The translations under genes were made by a program, and so were the position numbers. A DNA stretch of 64,000 nucleotides from Mauremys mutica. Lineage: Eukaryota; Chordata; Testudines; Geoemydidae. The DNA is taken from the NCBI RefSeq assembly GCF_020497125.1, contig NC_059074.1:192877415-192941414 (forward strand), read 5' to 3'. This document shows, one piece after another, positions 32,772-43,818 of the stretch (its first letter is position 1; each line of letters starts with the position of its first letter). The notes below the pieces were generated by a model that saw only the letters and a list, made by a program, of their open reading frames with translations, was not told where the DNA came from and made no database searches.

Positions 32772-34906
32772 GGGGGTACGTCTACACTACGGGATTATTC
32801 CGAATTTACATAAACCGGTTTAACAAAACAGATTGTATAAAATCGAGTGTGCGCGGCCACACTAAACACATTAAATCGGTGGTGTGCGTCCACGGTCCGA
32901 GGCTAGCGTCGATTTCTGGAGCATTGCACTGTGGGTAGCTACTCCGTAGCTATCCCATAGTTCCCGCAGCCTCCCCCGCCCCTTTGAATTTCCGGGTTGA
33001 GATCCCAGTGCCTGATGCAGCAAAAATCATTGTCGCGGGTGGTTCTGGGTAAATGTCGTCAGTCACTCCTTCCGCTGGGAAAGCAATGGCAGACAAGCAT
33101 TTCATGCCTTTTTTCCCTGGATTGCCCTGGAAGATGCCATAGCATGGCAATCATGGAGCCTGTTTCGCCTTTTGTGACTGTCACCGTATGTGTACTAGAT
33201 GCCGCTCACAGAGGCGATTCAGCAGCGCTACACAGCAGCATGCTTTTGCTTTTGCATGATAGCAGAGATGGTTATCAGCCATATTGTACCATCTACCATA
33301 CCATAAATTGGTACTAAGATGATCGTGGCTACCAGTCCTTTTGCACTGTTCCATTTGCTGCTGTCATAAGTGCCCCTGGCTGCTCTTAGCCAGGGGCGCA
33401 AAAGCCAAAATTGGGAATGACTCCCTGAGTCAATCCCTCCTTTTTGGTATCTAAAAATACAATCAGTCCTGCCTAGAATATGGGCAAGTGTACTAGAGAA
33501 CCACTGTATTAGAGAACCAGAGAGCACAGCTGCTCTGCGTCAGATCCTGCAGAAATTATGAGCTGTATGCTATTCACAGGGGGTGCTCCTGCAACAACCC
33601 CACCTGTTGATTCCGTTCTTCCCTCAGCCTTCCTGGGCTACCGTAGCATTGTCCCCCCACTTGTATGATGAAGTAATAAAGAATGCAGGAATAAGACACA
33701 GTGACTTGTTAGTGAGATATGAGTAGAAGGTAGCCTCCAGCTGCTATGATAGTCCAGACAGGACAGTAAGGAGTGTGTAGGAGAGGAGCCCAGCATCCCT
33801 CTGCTAGTTCAGGGGCACTTGAATCTTTTTTTTACACATGAAGGGTGGGGGCTGATGGAGCTCAGCCCCCTGTTGCTATGACGACGATGGTTATCAGCCA
33901 TACTGTACCATCTACCAGGAAAAATTAGGACCAGGCGCCCTTGATCGACCTAACAGATGCTAGTCAGCATGGTTACCAGTCCTTTTGCACTGCCCCATGT
34001 GCCAATAGGCTGATGACGAGGACGGATACCAGTCGTATTGTACCATCAGCCAGCCATAGCGTGGGGGGAGCAAGGATGTTGGTGTTGAGTGCTGCACCAT
34101 CGCGTCTATCTGCAGCATTCAGTAAAGATAGGGTGACATGTAAAAGAGTGAAGAGAGGATTGTTTTCCCTTTCACTTCTGGGGGTGGGTGGGGGGGTGCG
34201 TAAATTGCCGAGCTATGCCCTGACCCACCGCGGACACTGTTTTTGACCCTAGAAGCATTTGGAGCTCAGCCAAGAATGCAAATGCTTTTCAGAGACTGCA
34301 GAAACTGTGGGATAGCTTGAGTCCTCCAGTCCATGAGCGTCCATTTGATTCTTTGGCTTTCCGTTACGCTTGTCACGCAGCAATGCGCTGAGTTCCTGCT
34401 ATGGCATCTGTCTGGAGATATTTAAAAAATGATTTTGAATTTCGTCTTCTGTAACGGAGCGCTGATAGAACAGATTTGCCTGCCCTTACAGCGATCACGT
34501 CCGCATCGTCCATGCGGGAGCTCTTTCTTTATTTTGATTTTTAACTGCATCACCACCCGTGCTGATCAGAGCTCCACGCTGGGCAAACAGGAAATATTCA
34601 AAAGTTCGCGGGGCTTTTCCTGTCTACCTGGCCACTGCATCCGAGTTCAGATTGCTGTCCAGAGCGGTCAGTGGTGCACTGTGGGATACCGCCCGGAGGC
34701 CAATACCGTCGATCTGCGGCCACACTAACCCCAATCCGATATGGTAATACCGATATTAGCCCTACTCCTCTCGTTAGGGAGGAGTACAGAAACCGGTTTA
34801 AAGAGCCCTTTATACCGATATAAAGGGCCTCTTAGTGTGGACGGGTGTGGCGTTAAATCGGTTTTACGCTCCTAAAACCGGTTTAAACGCGTAGTGTAGA
34901 CCAGGC
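32772..34906. mobile_element. About 2.1-kb non-autonomous DNA element
   Basis: The left end is gggggtacgtctacactacg with taaaccggttt inside. The right end is taaaaccggtttaaacgcgt then agtgtagaccagg, its partial complement. CpG is retained in both ends. The interior includes gaagatgccatagcatggca, a cluster of gctaccagtcctttt-type repeats (33267-34051), and a right half rich in CpG. Degenerate open frames occur (32997-33317, 33941-34246, 34429-34728). No transposase was recognised. The target duplication is unclear. It may belong to a PIF/Harbinger-like group, but this is only a guess from the termini. Confidence 0.6.
32997..33317 (+). pseudogene. Relic reading frame in the DNA element, DGYQPYCT motif
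   Basis: The 106-codon frame holds a leucine-rich stretch and ends with RDGYQPYCTIY followed by a stop. A second copy of the motif (GYQSFCT) follows in the same phase at 33327, so the stop between them is probably secondary. I do not recognise the protein. It lies wholly within a transposon, so it may be captured host sequence or chance. Confidence 0.3.
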
Positions 34907-37093
34907 TAGGGTTTCTGTGACAGTGACAGGGATAGAAGCACTACTGTTTTAGTCTCAAGCCAGTCCCTTTATCCCAAACCATCCTTCTATTCTAAGCTTT
35001 CAATTGAGAAATCATATACAACAGGCAATACACACCTAAGTGGTTATTAAATGTTTCTAGTGTTAGTAAAAGGCATGAACTCAAGTGACTTTAGCCCCAC
35101 AATGAGTGCAATAAGCCTCTAGAAATGCCATAGATAGTTCTCTTCTGAAATGGAAAGGATAAAAGTCAGACATATTCGTTCACTGGGAATCACCAACAAG
35201 GGTATGTCATTGCTGACAGCCAATCAGAATTCTAAAGCCAGTGTGGATGTCATGATTCAGAGTTCACTTCCATCATTCTAGCAATGGCTGAAAGATGATC
35301 TCAACATTGTAGCGACCGCGACAGATGTGCTTCCAGAGAGGGGAAAGCCTTTCTTACCCAAGATCTGAAGATAAATAATTGCTGAGGGATGGGAGAACCC
35401 AGAGGAGTTGGGAGGGCGGGGGGAGAGGTTGTGAAACCTTTGGAACTTTTCAAAAAGGGGCCTTGATCTTCCACTAAACAGTTTTAGAAATTTAAAACAA
35501 ATGATTCTTTATATTTTTCTGACTAGAGAGGATGGTTCCCATCTTGCAGCATGCACAAGGAAATAGATACATCAGAATTATAGTTTTCCTTGCTGAACAA
35601 ATATGCTGTTTGCCTTTGTTTTAGTCTGAGGACCCATGTTTTCCAAGGCCCCGTCCCCAACGAGCTTCTTTTTGCTTGTATCCCTCTCACATCATACAAG
35701 CTCCCTCTTAACTACCAGACCCCTCTGGGTTTCTCCTCGCTTCCGTCCACACCTCTGTCTTTGCCCCCACTTTCTATTCTGCAACCCACTAAGCATTTGT
35801 CTCTTGTGAGTACCTTTCTTTTACACAGTTGGAAACACCTCTCATTGTTTCAGGTCTCCCTTCTCCTAAGGTAGTGCTACATCCAGCTGATGTTCCTGTG
35901 CTTTTTCCCTGGTACCTCTGGTCTCAGTAAAGCTGTAAAGCTGGTTGGGTGGGAAGGATGGGAGGTCATCTGAAATGAATGGTTATTCACACACCCCTTC
36001 TCCAGCTAACATTATAAACCCCTTTCATTCATTATACAGTCAACAAATCCCGAGTGTACAAATGGATTCAAACACCCAGGGTGGCATCTGGTGCCCACTG
36101 AAACTAATGACAAAACTCCCACTGACGTCAGTGGGGCCAGGATTTCACCCCCAATTCCCACATCTATGTCATATCAGCTAATACTGCGGTGTGCTTCCGT
36201 GTTGTGGAACTCTTCAGTCTCTCAGTTCTTTTTCCTTAAAAAGAGAAGAGGGATCGATATCCCAATAGTTCCCAGCTGTTTTCCGCTTTAAAAACAACGA
36301 CAACAACAAAGACAACTCAGGGCATTGCCTTGCTGCCAGGGATCAGTGCGTAAAATAGAAGCCCCAAGGCTTGGTACTGGCAAGTGCAGAAGAAGAGTAA
36401 GGGGTAGATTGTGATACCCTTACATTGAGCAGCACCTCCTTCCAGAAGGCAGGAATTGCTTGTGCTCTATGGTTTTTGTCACCGTGTGTCAGGGTATGAT
36501 GGTATGGCCCTAATGCAGATGAGAAAATGAGCCTAGGAAAGGAGACTGCTTTATACATCTAGATGTTTGTTTATTTTTTTAAGGAAAGAGTTCAGAAAAA
36601 ATTATTATTACATTTCAGAAGGCCATTTGCTAAGCTCTGCATGTTCTGTGTATTTTAGTGTGTGAACAAATTAGATTACGAAAGGTAATGTATTAGTGAT
36701 TTGACACTAATGTGGAATCTTGGTGGCATTAATCGCTAATGCGTGTTTCATAATTTCAGCTAAATGATCTCAATTTAAATGCAAGGGAGGCAATTGAAAA
36801 ATTTCTCGAGATTGTAGTAAAACCATGTACTGTAATGCAGATTACATTGATTTACTGCAAAATACTGCTAGGAAATGGCAGCAGCTGAGCTGAATAGTTA
36901 CCGTATAGCTGCATGATGAAATGACAAATTCATATGTATGGGAATGTATCCAAAATGGTACTAAGCCCAATTCGTCTTCTCTGTGGGTGACATATTTTTA
37001 AAAGTACAAAGTTTAACGCACTATTTTTTTATTATTTATCATGTGTATTACAAAAGCATAGGGAGATCCCAGCTGAGATTAGGGCCCTACATG
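34907..37093. other. Unannotated sequence; possible conserved non-coding block at 36600-36920
   Basis: No exon was recognised. The block 36600-36920 is repeat-free, rich in ATTA, TAAT and TAATCGCTAATG words, and would suit a developmental enhancer. This needs alignment to test. A short P4-like palindrome remnant is near 36075-36155. Confidence 0.35.
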
Positions 37094-37512
37094 CAGCGGC
37101 GGCTCCAGGCACCAGCGCTCCAAGCACGTGCCTGGGGCAGCAAGCCGTGGGGGGCACCCTGCCAGTCGCTGTGAGGGCAACAGTCAGGCAGCCTTCGGCG
37201 GCTTGCCTGCAGGAGGTCCGCTGGTCCTGCGGATTTGGCAGCAATTTGGCGGTGGGTACGCTGAAGCCGCAGTACCAGCAGACCTCCCGCAGGCAAGCCA
37301 CCGAATCTGCGGGACCGGGGAGCTCCCGCAGGCAAGCTGCCAAATCCACGGGACCGGGGACCTCCCGCAGACAAGCCGCCAAATCCGCGGGACCGGGGAC
37401 CTCCCGCAGGCAAGCCGCCAAATCCGTGGGACCGTGGACCTCCCGCAGGCAAGCCGCCGAAGGCTGCCTGGCTGCCGTGCTTGGGACGGCAAAAAAGCTA
37501 GAGCCGCCCCTG
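37094..37512. mobile_element. Non-autonomous hAT element, 419 bp, TSD cctacatg
   Basis: The left end is cagcggcggctcc and the right end tagagccgcccctg. A perfect 8-bp duplication, cctacatg, lies at 37086-37093 and 37513-37520. The interior contains four tandem 39-bp units (37281-37436) plus a partial one. It is closely related to 30625-30932 but with an expanded array. Confidence 0.92.
37281..37462. repeat. 39-bp tandem array in the hAT element
   Basis: Units start with gacctcccgcaggcaagcc and end with gcgggaccggg. They begin at 37281, 37320, 37359 and 37398, with a partial unit from 37437. Because 39 is a multiple of three, several frames on both strands stay open and translate to 13-residue repeats. 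This explains the apparent ORFs at 37032-37592. Confidence 0.9.
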
Positions 37513-37534
37513 CCTACATGTAGTACAAATGCAT

Positions 37535-37659
37535 GGTAAGAGACTGGCCTTCTACTGAAGAGCTTACAGTCTAAGTAGACAAAACAGACCAAGGGTGAGA
37601 AAAAGGCAGGATTGTTATCCCCACTTTACAGTTTGGGAAATGAGGCACAGAGAGATTAC
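37535..37659 (-). repeat. CORE-SINE 3' part, minus orientation
   Basis: gaagagcttacagtctaagt, agacaaaacagaccaagggt, atccccactttacagtttgg and gaggcacagagagatta match the reverse of the MIR-like SINE body. It is interrupted at the tRNA side by the palindrome at 37660. Confidence 0.75.
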
Positions 37660-37729
37660 GGGTCTGATCCGAAGCCCGTTAAAGTCATGGCAAGACTTCC
37701 ATTAGTTTTAGAGGGCTTTGGATCAGGCG
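37660..37729. repeat. 70-bp palindrome inside a SINE
   Basis: The arms are ggtctgatccgaagcccgtt and gagggctttggatcaggcgc. It lies at the point where the CORE-SINE sequence stops. It belongs to the same family as 6921-6992. Confidence 0.6.
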
Positions 37730-37807
37730 CTAAATAAGTGCCTGGGCTCTCCCACGAAGTGTGTGGCACAGTTTGGAATTAAACCCTGCTTTTCCGAGTC
37801 AGAGGGT

Positions 37808-38045
37808 AGGTCTCCACTTCCAGCCAGAGGTGTAAGTTCCAGTGTGAATTGACACACCCATGCTTGGTTTAACTGAGTGAGTGCACTAAAAATAGAAGAC
37901 TGGGAACCCAGGTACTGTATATACTCAGGTACTAGCCTGTCTCCCTGCCCATGCTGCCGCAGCTACACTGCTAACCTTTAGTGCACTAGCTCAGTCAGAG
38001 CCCACACTAGAAACCACACCTCCTGCTCCAGTGTAGACGAACCCA
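37808..38045. repeat. Imperfect inverted repeat, gcactaaaaatag family
   Basis: It has gtgagtgcactaaaaatag on the left, ctaacctttagtgcactagc on the right, and the terminus cagtgtagacgaaccc. It is a diverged relative of 17447-17706. Confidence 0.5.
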
Positions 38046-39659
38046 GAGTTTAGCAGAGTTAACTACCGAACTGTCATTAGTGCCTTTGAAAATCTCCCCC
38101 CAGCGCCTTCACCAGAAGCCCATCCTGGCTTTACTCATACAAATAGTCCTAGCGAAGCCCATGAGATGTTACTGCTGTCTTAGATTTCACTAGAGTTTCT
38201 AAATGCTGAGTAAGAGTTATTAGATCAGGCCCCAGTCTCATTGGTAGCTGTATCAGTTGTGAGGTGTTAAGATAATAACCAATCCTGCGCTCATCAGAAA
38301 ACATAGAATACAACAATATTTACTGCATAATAAATAAAGGGGGGGGGAGACATTTCTCCATCGAAATGACTTTACTCGGTGTGTGAAAAACAGAGCTGGC
38401 CCTCATAAAGTCACAATGTTCTCTTCAAATCTGTAAATTATTGCAAATCATGTTTAAGCCTCCATACTTCCATGTGACCTTTCTGCCTCATTTTAAGTAC
38501 TCTAGAGGTTCCGTGTTTCCCAGGACAATTACAGTAGGTCCATAAATAAAGTCTGGCTAGCTACCGTATATAAAGAAATTCTGGAAAAGTAATATGGCCT
38601 CTGGTTTCAACACAGTATTAGAAAACTGATCAGTTTCTTTGTACAAAACATTTTAAAAGATTCAATGGGCTTTTTAAGTCTCCCAAAAAAGAGCTTTTGA
38701 TACCACCTTAGGAAATTACTACCATACCAGTGATTTCCACATGCGACTTTCTGTATCACTGTGTTCTCTGGTGCTGCTGAGCCTTCTAGAAATTACAAAA
38801 GGTCTCACTTTCCTTTGAAAAAGGACAAAATTAAAAGAATAAAGACGTCTGTGTATTTCTGCTCATAACATGAATTCTTCTCTCTCTCTCTCTCTCTCTC
38901 TCTTTCCATGTGACTTTAAGAATGCAAAAAGAGAACATTGTCTTTTAAAGGATAAAATTTTTAACACCTTTAATATGAATTCGTTCATTATTATTCTCAA
39001 CATGTTTCATAGAGCCCGAGAGGGGATGTGCTGCGTCCTTTACAGAACATATAAAAAGACATGTTCTCCATCTTGACAATATTACAACATAAAGCCCTGA
39101 CTCTGGAAACACTTATGCACGTGCTTAATGTTACTTGGGTGAGTAATCCCACTGAATTCAGTCATATTACGCTTGTACGTAAATGTTTTCCAGATCAGAG
39201 CCCCAAACCACCATCCTGCAGCAAGAACTGTTAGTACAGACACCTGAACAGATTCAGAGTCGCATAGGACTCAGCCTTTTTTGTATTTGTTTATTTTAAG
39301 TATGTCCATTCACCTTTTAAAACTTCTTTACCACCTGTATTTTTCTGTCTCCAGAATCAAGTCTTACTTTAAACAGAGAAATAATAGTGGAAAACATGCT
39401 TTGTGACAAGGGAACTCTGACAATATTTTGCTTCTTTTTCCCTTGAAATACTTGTGAAGGGGGGAAAAGGAAACAGAGAAGGAAGTTAGATAGAACAGTA
39501 GGTCGATAGATGCATGAAGCCACCCACACCATGAAAGTGGTTCAGCTGCTATACAACAGGAGTGCTGGAACAATTTGTATAGTGAGGGTACTATACTAGT
39601 GAGAGCCATTGAGCCAAACTGTAAACCCTGTATATGATGGAAACTACTTCAAAATAGGG
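38046..39659. other. Unannotated AT-rich sequence, no gene recognised
   Basis: No exon or RNA gene was seen. It contains the TC microsatellite at 38877-38904 and a G run at 38340-38348. Confidence 0.4.
38877..38904. repeat. (TC)14 microsatellite
   Basis: Uninterrupted TC dinucleotides of about 28 bp. Confidence 0.9.
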
Positions 39660-39905
39660 CGTTCGGCAGCACCCCCCCTAGTTCTAACATCTATGGTACA
39701 CAATGCAGGATCACGTCGTCTTAGTAATGCAGGCCACCATCAGCACGTCACCCCTGTGCTTTGCTCTTTGCACAGGCTCCCACTGAATACAGAGTCAGGT
39801 TCAAGGTCTCACTCCTGATATTCAAAGCCCCTGTAGGCATTGGCCTTGCCTATCAGGCAGGTCACCTCTCCTTCCATAACCATTATGTTCCGACAGAACA
39901 ACAAA
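39660..39905 (+). mobile_element. Non-LTR retrotransposon fragment, reverse transcriptase C-terminal region
   Basis: Broken frames give HVTPVLCSLHRLP, then EYRVRFKVSLLIFKA. This corresponds to the conserved VTPVL..LHWLPV..RI.FK region downstream of the reverse transcriptase domain in L2/CR1/Jockey-clade LINEs. One frameshift separates the two parts. The 3' end and class cannot be fixed. A related fragment is at 46385-46800. Confidence 0.65.
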
Positions 39906-41159
39906 ACTCTTTGAGCAACAGGGGGAGACTTGCAGGTGTGGGCAACAGAACTTCATATGTCCAGATGCATTTTCAAGGCATTTTATATGCTTAATCCCTG
40001 ATTTTGAAATTAGAGAATTAAAAGAAATTTAGCTGTTGTGAAAATAAGCTTTTGAAAATTTGATTAGGAAAAAATTATTTAAAACCTTTAAGTGTAAAAA
40101 ACAAAACTACAGAAAACAAAACCCCTCCCTGCTGTGTCGAAAGGCAAACAATGCAACATTGTGCCAGCGACTGGGGGAGGGGGCAATGAAATTGATCAGA
40201 TACTGATTATAAACAAAAAGTGACAATGGCTAGTCTATTTTCGCTATCTAAGCCAGAAAAAAAATGCAACAAGCAAACAGCATAAATAATTGAATGTGAA
40301 TTAGTTTTTAAAAAAATGCATTAAGGATTAATAATTTAAGGTGCAAGATAAAGATATTTTATTTTGTACAAAAATATTATTTTTAACCTGAAAACCTCTC
40401 TTTAAACAGAAATCCGATCACATCTGCACTTACTGTGACTGTGCTTCTATGAGAGTATGCACAGGAAAGGGATTTTAATAAGAGATGTGGGGACAGTACG
40501 TGATGGACTCTTCTGAGTGAAACTGTGCCTATGGCTCAAATAGAGTAAACCAACAAAAGATATTTTATTTAAATTCAGACAGGTCTTAGCAAAGCCCCCA
40601 TATACAACAAGAAAGGACTGCCCGAGCCCCCACTGCAATCCAAAGTATAAGCACCAACCTCTCAGCCTCATGTTTTCTTCACTTGGTTAAAGAGATGCTG
40701 CTTACATACCCTGTCAGGCCCCATCTCTGCTAGGATCACAGCCAGTTTTGAAAGCTATGTTAAAACATAGTTCAAACCAGGCTCCAGCTGAAGAGTTTTT
40801 CTAACACATTTTAGCTGGCTCATTCCAGAATAGCCAAGGATAGTCCTGAATGCTCTTCTAACACCGCTTGGCCTCCTCTACACCAGCTGCCCAAACTGTG
40901 TTAGAGAACAGTTCAGTTGGTGATGTTTGAACTGTTTTTTTTACATTTTCAGTCACAGCTCTGTTCTCAGAGTAGATGGGCCTTAATGGTATAGTCCCAC
41001 CAGGAAAGGTTCTTTACAAGTAACCCAATATGTACAGCAGACTTGCCACCTGTCCACATCCATAAGTGGTAAAAAAAAATATTGGCTTTTCTTTGTGGGA
41101 GGAAACCCAATACACCAGCCACTCCCCAATGACTAGGTACAGCAGCAAACATCTGGATG
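39906..41159. other. Unannotated sequence, possible palindromic repeat remnant at 40735-40985
   Basis: The words aaacatagttcaaaccaggc and gttagagaacagttcagttg suggest a worn inverted-repeat element. No gene was seen. Confidence 0.35.
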
Positions 41160-41320
41160 GATTACCTACAGAGATGTTAGAATCTCCATCCTTAGAGGTT
41201 TTTAAGGCCTGGCTTGACAAAGCCCTGGCTGGGATGATTTAGTTGGTGTTTGTCTTGCTTTGAGCAGGGGATTGGACTAGATGACCTCTTGAGGTCTCTT
41301 CCAACCCTAATATTCTATTA
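41160..41320 (+). mobile_element. CR1 LINE 3' terminus, 5'-truncated
   Basis: It begins with gagatgttagaatctccatc then cttagaggtttttaaggcct, which reads as the FKAWLDKALAG carboxyl end of CR1 ORF2. It continues with gattggactagatgacctct and ends in tattctatta. It is close in sequence to the end of 61690-63560, so probably the same subfamily. Confidence 0.88.
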
Positions 41321-41469
41321 TCTGTATTGTAGCTGGTGGCTCAATCTCAAAAGACAAATTATTCTCTGTTTCCCTCACTTTACGTTTTGAGAAGACTGGC
41401 ATTTGACACTCCGGGCTGGGTTGCACCAGTTACACTGTGAAAATGTGCAAAGTGTATTGAGCAACATAT

Positions 41470-41556
41470 AGTGACGGATCCTCAGCAGGCAGAAATCAGC
41501 GTAGCGCCATTGCAGCTATGCTGATTTACAATCAGTTGAGAATCTGGCCCAGTTTT
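41470..41556. repeat. Palindrome, gatcctcagc...gctgatttac family
   Basis: The left part has ggatcctcagcaggcagaaa and the right part gctgatttacaatcagttga then gaatctggccc. Confidence 0.55.
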
Positions 41557-41716
41557 CCACTGCTGTATCTTATTGTGACATGTCAGAGAACACAAGTGGG
41601 CCAGAGTGTGAAATGGGAGCTGCGACATTTTAAAAACACACAGGAAGTTTTGTTAGACAAATTATTGGGGGTAAGGTGGAGGTGGGAGAAGAGGATTAAT
41701 AGACGAACAACCATAT

Positions 41717-42231
41717 ATGTAAGGCTCCGATTATGTCACGGAAGTCACAGAATCTGTGACTTCCACTGACCTTCATGACATTTTCTGCCCCAGGGCTGGA
41801 GCTCCCCGCCAGCTCCCCCGCAATTCCTAGCCCCCACCCTGGTGGGGGAACCCTGCAGCAGCCCAGCTGTGGTGGGGGGACTTCCCTGCAGCTCCTAACT
41901 GTGGTGGGAGGTGGGGCGACCCTGCAGTTTCCAGCTACGGTGAGTGGCTGGCAGGAGGACTCCCCTGAGCTCCCAACTGCCACAGGGGGTGAGGGGACCC
42001 TGCAGCAGTCCAGCCCCCGCAGGTAGGGGGCCGCCGGAGCTCCCACTCACCACAGCGATGGGGGACCCCAGAGCCACAGCAGCAGTGGGTGCTGAACCCT
42101 CCCCCTCATTTTGTCAGGGATATTTTTAGTGAAAGTCAGGGACAGGTCACGGGCTTCCATGAATTTTTGTTTATTGCCTGTGATCTGTCCATGACTTTTA
42201 CTAAAAATATCAGTGACAAAAAGTTACCTGT
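41717..42231. mobile_element. About 515-bp DNA element with hairpin subtermini
   Basis: It is flanked by aaccatat at 41709-41716 and 42232-42239, a possible 8-bp target duplication. The left side has a 12-bp perfect palindrome (ggaagtcacaga, one base, tctgtgacttcc; 41740-41764). The right side has 35-base arms at 42120-42154 and 42176-42210 with four mismatches. The middle is GC-rich with imperfect repeats around ccctgcagcagcccagc. The termini themselves are weakly inverted. It is hAT-like by duplication length only. Confidence 0.6.
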
Positions 42232-42454
42232 AACCATATTTTAGGATTATGTCCTGGATCTTCCAAATGTGGGTTATTGTCACCCAGTTTTCCTTTCACA
42301 TGGTCCTTCCCATGGTACTACCTCATACCCCTTCATCCTTCAGCAGAAATGCTGAACTTATCTTCCACCTGGGAGGCAGCAGATCCAGCAGCTTCCTCTG
42401 ATGTGGCTGCCATTGTTGTTTTGTAATGGGATGAGCAGGATACAAAGATTAAAC

Positions 42455-42855
42455 TAGTTTATCCAAGAGAAGGTTAAGACATGACTTGATCAGCCTGCAA
42501 GTACCTACAAGGGGAAGAGATTTCTGTCAATAGATGGCTCTTCAATCTAGCAGAAAAAGATACAAGGTCCAATGTTTGGAAGCTGAACCTGCACAAATTT
42601 AGACTAGCAATACGATGCAAATGAGAGGGTAATTAACCACTGGAACAACTTTCCTTGGAAAGTGGTGGGCTTTTCAACACTTGAAAGCTTACATCAACAC
42701 TGAATCTCTGTCCAGAAGAGATATTGGATTTCAAAAAGAAGTTACAGGCTTGATGCAGCAATAACTAGTTGAGATTCTATGGCCTGTTTTGTGCAGAAGG
42801 TCAGGCAGATGATCGTAATGGTCCTTTGTGACGTTAAAATCTATGTATATATGAA
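42455..42855 (+). mobile_element. CR1 LINE 3' region, diverged
   Basis: It reads gagagggtaattaaccactg, aacaactttccttggaaagt, ggtgggcttttcaacacttg and ggcagatgatcgtaatggtc. This is the CR1 end in another subfamily, similar to 12100-13256. It is broken by stops throughout. Confidence 0.82.
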
Positions 42856-43625
42856 AAAATATTTACTATCCCTGCTACTTTCTCTGGGAGAGAGAAAACC
42901 ACCTCCACGATAGATGTATTCCTGCTGGTGTGGGTGAGAGAGAAAGGGGTCTTTGGCCACTCAGAAGACAGGATGATTTGCCCCAGGCACAGAAACTGGC
43001 CAGGGATGGAAACTTTTCTAGAAATAAGAAAGACCTGCTATGAGTTAAACATTTTGGGTCAGTTGTGTTGCTCAGCACCATTTATGAAAATCAGGCTTCT
43101 TTAAGGTGCCTTATGTCAGGCACCCAAAACTTGAGGCACGCAGGATCACTAGTCATTCTTAAAATGTAGTGTTAAAAAGTAGTGACAGCATCAGGCAATT
43201 GCTGTTATGTCCTTGTTATGGGAATAACATGCTAGGAAGCTGCTCCTTGGTTTGTTTGATGTAGGCAGAATACATGCCCACACCTGCTGCTGAAAACTTC
43301 TAAATGGCATTGGTGTCCGGGACATATTTGCGAAGCAAACTTGTTCCTCCAACTCTAACTAGTTGTTTTCTATCCCCAGATTTGTGTTAGATCAATCAGG
43401 TCTGAGATCCATGTATGGATGAATCCAAAGTTTGATGAATGTCTCACAACCACTGGGTTTTAAACAGATTGAAGAATAGCACATTAGCTCGTCCTAGCAA
43501 AAGACCTTTCAAGCTGAAGACATGCTTAGAGAACCTTTCAGGGCAGCTACTTTACTCTTAAGCACTTATTTTGGCGTCAGCTTTTGATTAAAGTATATTT
43601 TAGCCACAAAACATATAGATGAACA

Positions 43626-43818
43626 TTTTCAAAAGTGGCCACTAATTTTGGTTGCCTAACTCGACACTTAGGCCTCAAGTTAGCGAGCATTGGCACGTGT
43701 TTAATTTTAGGTAGGCAATTAAGCCTCATTAACTTCAATGGGACTTAAGGATGTGCTTAACTTTGAGCGTGTGCTCTGCTGAGCTGGGCCTCTCAGTGGC
43801 CATTTTGAAAATCTGTGC
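43626..43818. repeat. Compound palindrome with second palindromic unit inside
   Basis: The outer ends are cattttcaaaagtggccact and gtggccattttgaaaatctg. The right half contains cttcaatgggacttaaggat then gtgcttaactttgagc, which belongs to the taagcac family. One palindromic element has probably inserted in another. Confidence 0.5.

Noticed and set aside
33941..34246. 101-codon frame in the ~2.1-kb DNA element as a host gene
   Set aside because: The motif copies are in different phases and the frame has no known domain. Better treated as transposon-derived until a consensus is available.
37281..37462. CRISPR-like regularly spaced repeat
   Set aside because: Units are directly contiguous with no unique spacers, lie inside a eukaryotic transposon, and no cas genes are present.
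37032..37592. 186-codon minus-strand frame with repeated CLREVPGPADLAA-type peptides
   Set aside because: It is produced by the 39-bp tandem array in a hAT element. Opposite-strand frames of similar length exist.
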